Source: Mesorhizobium prunaredense (GTDB lineage: Bacteria > Pseudomonadota > Alphaproteobacteria > Rhizobiales > Rhizobiaceae). From it: a stretch of 64,000 nt of DNA. Position 1 is the first letter of the stretch; every line of letters starts with the position of its first letter. The notes beneath the pieces were generated by a model, which saw only the letters and a program-made list of their open reading frames with translations, did no database searches and was not told where the DNA came from. The stretch covers positions 1-64,000 of the forward strand of contig NZ_FTPD01000015.1 in NCBI RefSeq assembly GCF_900156895.1, read 5' to 3'. Shown here piece by piece: positions 60,920-64,000 of this stretch. Position numbers and translations under genes: made by a program.

Positions 60920-61678
60920 ATGAAAATCAGTCACATCACCAGTACGATAGCCTTCGCAGGCGGTCTGGCTTTGGCGACTGCCGGCGCAATGGCACAGGAT
61001 TCCGCCAGCAAGCCGCACGTGCCACTGCAAAAGACGATCGGCCAGGCTACGGCGACAGGACCGATTCCGTCGCTCGCCGTCATCAATTCGCAGGGCGCCG
61101 CGCTCTACGGCGGCAAGCTCGTCCTGACCGGCGTTTCGAAAAACTCAATCGTCTTTGCCGATCGGCCGGTGCGGGCCGCCGGTCATGTTGCGACCGAGCA
61201 GTTCATTATGCAGTGGGATGAGGGCAAGGACAACTTCGCCGTCGACCCGCCGAACGCAACGGTCTCAGTTCTTGGCGGAGACGGCTCGGAGGTGAATGAT
61301 GCCGTGGTTACGCTCAAGGCTCCGAAACTTGAGGGGAACACGCTGACGTTCGACGTTGCCGTGCTGGAAGGCAGTCTCAACAATGCGAACGGGCCTGCGG
61401 CACTTTTCATTGACGCCTTCGCGTTTCGCGGACCGGGCGGTGGCGGATTCGCCCATGTGGGCGGCTACGGCGGCGCGGTCTGGCATGGTGGCGGATACGG
61501 TTATCACGGTGGCGCATACTGGCATGCTCCTGTCTATCGTGGAGCTTGGTATGGTGCTGGCGCTGTGGCGGGGGCCGCAGTTGCCGGAGCTGCTGTTGGG
61601 GCCGCTGTCGGGGCCGCTGCCGCCCCATACGCATATCCGCCGTACTGCGGATATTATCCTTACCCCCCGTGCTATTGA
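60920..61678 (+). CDS. Exported glycine-zipper protein (paralogue of 32150)
   Basis: A 252-residue exported protein from ATG 60920 (GGGAGG upstream): signal, beta-rich domain (VLTGVSKNSIVFADRPVRAA, GHVATEQFIMQWDEGKDNFA) and a long glycine zipper (AGAVAGAAVAGAAVGAAVGA) ending GYYPYPPCY. The DNA is nearly identical to 32150-32860 over most of the length, but this copy keeps the full C-terminus. It ends the sulfatase cluster and is followed by a broken Cys-rich gene, the same two families that are neighbours at 31.0-32.9 kb. Confidence 0.74.
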   Translation: MKISHITSTIAFAGGLALATAGAMAQDSASKPHVPLQKTIGQATATGPIPSLAVINSQGAALYGGKLVLTGVSKNSIVFADRPVRAAGHVATEQFIMQWDEGKDNFAVDPPNATVSVLGGDGSEVNDAVVTLKAPKLEGNTLTFDVAVLEGSLNNANGPAALFIDAFAFRGPGGGGFAHVGGYGGAVWHGGGYGYHGGAYWHAPVYRGAWYGAGAVAGAAVAGAAVGAAVGAAAAPYAYPPYCGYYPYPPCY

Positions 61679-61735
61679 GACAATCTGCAACAAGACGCTG
61701 AGCATGGTTTACAAGATGATTTCAGCGGTCTGATC

Positions 61736-61905
61736 CTGATGGCCTCCTTTGCGCTCGCCGGCTCTGGGCGAGCGCAAACGATCAGCTATGGCGACGCCAT
61801 CACGGTACTTGCCAAGACTGCGGCGCAGACATCATAAAGCATTGCAGAGGACTCGATCTCGGCAACAACGAGATCCGCAATGCCTCGAGCCGAGAAAATG
61901 CGCAT
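61736..61905 (+). pseudogene. Cys-rich repeat gene, frameshifted copy
   Basis: ASFALAGSGRAQTISYGDAI, TVLAK, then, after one missing base, DCGADIIKHCRGLDLGNNEI and RN. This matches QTISYADAATLLAKECGADV and KKFCKGLNLGNGRIQNC of the gene at 31007. The rest of that gene is absent. The frame runs into the next gene's start. Confidence 0.68.
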
Positions 61906-62563
61906 GGCGAATGCTGCAGCACTAACACGACCTGAACCGCGCTGGGGCCCGGCCCTAGCCATTGTCGCGGTGCTGGTGCTGCTTGCGGTGTTGCCGCGTC
62001 ATGTCCAAATCATGCCGGTCTGGGTATCGTATGTGGTCGCATTGGCGGTCCTGGTGCCGATGGCCGCCGTCACCTTTCCGGTCGGGGATATCCACTTTTG
62101 GTTGCGCGCCGAGAGAGCAGTGATCCTCGTGTTTGCCGGCGCCTATGTCGTCAACACCGCCCTTGAGCTTGCGGACATGATCGGCGTCTTAAGCTTGGGC
62201 CCTCCAGAAACGCGCGCGGTCACGCTGTTGTCGTCCTCGCTCGCCATCTGGGTTACCAATGTCCTGGCCTTCGCGATGCTTTATTGGCAGATTGATAGCG
62301 GCGGCCCCGCTGCCCGGAAGAGTGGGGACAACCTGCCTGACTGGCTCTTTCCGCAAGCGGCGATGCCGGACGTTGCTTCACCGGGTTGGCGGCCATTCTT
62401 CTTCGACTACCTCTCTCTGGCCTACAACACGGCGACCGCCTTCAGCCCTACAGATGTTCTGCCGCTAAGCCGGCGGGCCAAAATGCTAACTATGCTCGAA
62501 AGCGCCATTTCCTTGCTGACCCTGGCCATCGTCGCCGCGCGAGCCGTGAATGCCGTTCCCTAA
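61880..62563 (+). CDS. Multi-pass membrane protein of unknown function
   Basis: A 227-residue protein with five helices (ALAIVAVLVLLAVLPRHVQI, VSYVVALAVLVPMAAVTFPV, AERAVILVFAGAYVVNTALE, LSSSLAIWVTNVLAFAMLYW and the C-terminal LESAISLLTLAIVAARAVNA). A conserved-looking loop reads FDYLSLAYNTATAFSPTDVL, reminiscent of channel pore regions. I cannot name the family. The ATG at 61880 or 61898 is uncertain; the DUF2721 gene follows 87 bases later. Confidence 0.65.
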   Translation: MPRAEKMRMANAAALTRPEPRWGPALAIVAVLVLLAVLPRHVQIMPVWVSYVVALAVLVPMAAVTFPVGDIHFWLRAERAVILVFAGAYVVNTALELADMIGVLSLGPPETRAVTLLSSSLAIWVTNVLAFAMLYWQIDSGGPAARKSGDNLPDWLFPQAAMPDVASPGWRPFFFDYLSLAYNTATAFSPTDVLPLSRRAKMLTMLESAISLLTLAIVAARAVNAVP

Positions 62564-62649
62564 CAGCGTGAACTGGCGGTTTGGCTCGCTGCGACCCGCG
62601 CGGATGTGGGGGCTACGGCAGGTTCCGGTATCAAGAAAAGAAGTGGCAG

Positions 62650-63078
62650 ATGTCTCAGATTAACGCGGACCAGCTTTCGACCATGATCTCGCACGCGGTG
62701 GCGCCGTCATTCCTGCTAACCGCGATTGCCGCGTTGGTGTCCATCCTGATTGCCCGGATGACGCGCGTTACCGACCGGTTACGCAATCTGAACCAGATCG
62801 CCGACGATGACGTGGCACGCGGCTGGCTCAAGGCGGACGTCTCAAGGTTGAAGCGCCGGGAGATCCTTCTCAATCAATCGCTGCATCTCGTCGTCACCAG
62901 CGGCATCGCCGTCGCCGTTCTGCTGCTATTCGGATTCGTGGCAAGCCTAGTGGGCTATCGTCACGAACCTGGCGCGGGCATATTGTTTGTTGTGGCCTTG
63001 GTCCTGCTAGTAGGCTCCCTGCTGCGCTTCCTTCAGGACATCAGAATCGCCCTGAGCGAGCACGATCATCATGGCTGA
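62650..63078 (+). CDS. DUF2721 membrane protein
   Basis: From ATG 62650, a 142-residue DUF2721 protein: ISHAVAPSFLLTAIAALVSI, LIARMTRVTDRLRNLNQIAD, then two more helices (VVTSGIAVAVLLLFGFVASL, GILFVVALVLLVGSLLRFLQ). DUF2721 proteins are small, membrane-bound and of unknown function. It overlaps the cytochrome gene by eight bases and is probably co-translated with it. Confidence 0.83.
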   Translation: MSQINADQLSTMISHAVAPSFLLTAIAALVSILIARMTRVTDRLRNLNQIADDDVARGWLKADVSRLKRREILLNQSLHLVVTSGIAVAVLLLFGFVASLVGYRHEPGAGILFVVALVLLVGSLLRFLQDIRIALSEHDHHG

Positions 63079-64000
63079 GTCTCGCAAAGCCCTGTTGCAT
63101 TTGGTGTTGGGGTTTTTCATCGCGTTTTCCATCTCCGGGCACGCTTCGGCGGCGGAAACAAGCCTTCCCGCGCCCGACCCGCAGATCGCCATTCACGATG
63201 GGTTCGTCGATGAGAAGAAATGCGCCTCCTGTCACGCGGACCAAGTGGCCGCTTTCGTCAAATCGAACCATGCCAGGGCGATGGCCGTCGCAGACGACAG
63301 CACCGTGCGCGCAAATTTCGACGATGCCAGCTTCGAGCATGACGGCATACTGACGGCGTTCTTCAAGCGCGGCGGCCAGTACTTTGTGCGCACCGAAGGG
63401 CCCGATGGCAAGGAAGGCGAGTTCCAGGTCAAATACACCTTCGCCTACGAGCCGCTGCAGCAATATCTCATCGACATCGGCGGCGGCAGGCTGCAGGCGC
63501 TCGACATCGCCTGGGATACGAACAAACGCGAATGGTTCTGGCTCGGCGCGGGCAAGCCCGCAAAACCCGGCACAACCTATCACTGGACCGGCCCCTTCTA
63601 TCGCTGGAACCGGACCTGCATCGACTGTCATTCGACCGATCCGCAGGCGAATTTTCAACCCGAGATCGGCGAATACAAATCGACCTATGTCGCGACGAGC
63701 ATCGGCTGCCAGTCATGTCACGGTAGCGGGGCGAAACATGTGGATTGGGCCGAAGCAGGCGCTTCCCAGTCGCTCTCCAACTTCGGGCTGGCGCCGGCCG
63801 ATCAGAATGTCTGCCTGGGTTGCCATTCGCGGCGTACGAAACTTCTCAACGGCCACGGGCCAGGAAGGGCCTTTCTCGATCATTTCTCGCCGAGCCTGCT
63901 GCGCCCGGACCTATACTTTCCAGACGGTCAAATCCTGGACGAGGTTTTCGAGTACGGGTCGTTCCAGCAGAGCAAGATGGCGAGAGCCGGCGTCGTGTGC
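63071..64000 (+). CDS. Multihaem cytochrome c, 5' part (window ends)
   Basis: The gene starts at ATG 63071 and is open to the end of the window (310 codons shown). Signal peptide (LLHLVLGFFIAFSISGHASA), then four haem-binding CxxCH sites: Cys51-Ala-Ser-Cys54-His, Cys183..Cys186-His (CIDCH), Cys213..Cys216-His (CQSCH) and Cys248..Cys251-His (CLGCH); the last codon shown is the Cys of a fifth. The layout resembles cytochrome c554/Nrf-like proteins that often continue into TPRs. Probably a periplasmic electron carrier. Confidence 0.85.
   Translation, partial: MAESRKALLHLVLGFFIAFSISGHASAAETSLPAPDPQIAIHDGFVDEKKCASCHADQVAAFVKSNHARAMAVADDSTVRANFDDASFEHDGILTAFFKRGGQYFVRTEGPDGKEGEFQVKYTFAYEPLQQYLIDIGGGRLQALDIAWDTNKREWFWLGAGKPAKPGTTYHWTGPFYRWNRTCIDCHSTDPQANFQPEIGEYKSTYVATSIGCQSCHGSGAKHVDWAEAGASQSLSNFGLAPADQNVCLGCHSRRTKLLNGHGPGRAFLDHFSPSLLRPDLYFPDGQILDEVFEYGSFQQSKMARAGVVC

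Noticed and set aside
1-64000. CRISPR array, rRNA, tRNA or prophage module
   Set aside because: No regularly spaced repeats, no rRNA or tRNA sequence and no phage structural genes were seen.

Overview
This window looks like an accessory region of a GC-rich alphaproteobacterium of the order Hyphomicrobiales, probably Mesorhizobium or a close relative. The evidence is family content: tandem DUF982 genes, a y4hA-like Ca2+/H+ antiporter remnant, rhizobial-type small exported proteins, a PtsN paralogue and an ExsH-like glycanase. The genus is an inference. No rRNA, tRNA, CRISPR array or replication gene was found.

Layout. 0-3.8 kb is an insertion graveyard: three tandem DUF982 copies (one frameshifted, one fused to a broken IS481 transposase), an intact IS3-family element inside the IS481 remnant, and an IS66 orfA remnant. 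3.8-10.3 kb holds an RTX/GH16 glycanase, a LysR regulator, an orphan soluble histidine kinase, a cupredoxin pair and a PTS EIIA protein. 10.9-16.4 kb has a membrane alpha/beta-hydrolase, fragments of three broken genes (CaxA-like, GltS-like, carbonic anhydrase) and a membrane cyclase. 16.6-23 kb is one minus-strand run of exported or membrane proteins: DUF2092, a small basic protein, a membrane/periplasmic fusion, DUF3604, a PpiC-like rotamase and HupE/UreJ. It is bounded by two copies of a DUF2950 3' end.

23-47.3 kb is an envelope-protein island: DUF3300-DUF2950, an outer-membrane barrel with two DUF1254 proteins, a Cys-rich repeat protein, OmpA, a glycine-zipper protein, an ion-channel-like protein, LssY_C, MscS, a third DUF1254, DUF4105, a DUF900 lipoprotein and more barrels. 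A 24-base motif (core ATACAGTTAGTTACGTTCC) occurs about ten times here. Every copy lies between genes and faces the following gene in the same orientation. I know no named regulator for it, and it is the best candidate for something undescribed.

47.5-53.2 kb has a TPR regulator, small soluble proteins, a VOC/SRPBCC pair and remnants. 53.2-61.7 kb is a three-gene phosphorelay (histidine kinase with a periplasmic binding-protein-like sensor, FixJ-type regulator, lone receiver) divergent from an exported sulfatase-sulfatase-HAD phosphatase-glycine zipper series. This suggests sensing and hydrolysis of a sulfated or phosphorylated compound in the periplasm. The window ends inside a multihaem cytochrome c preceded by DUF2721.

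Gene fragments recur throughout (at least twelve remnants, several being broken copies of families that are intact elsewhere in the window), which suggests repeated duplication, recombination and decay.
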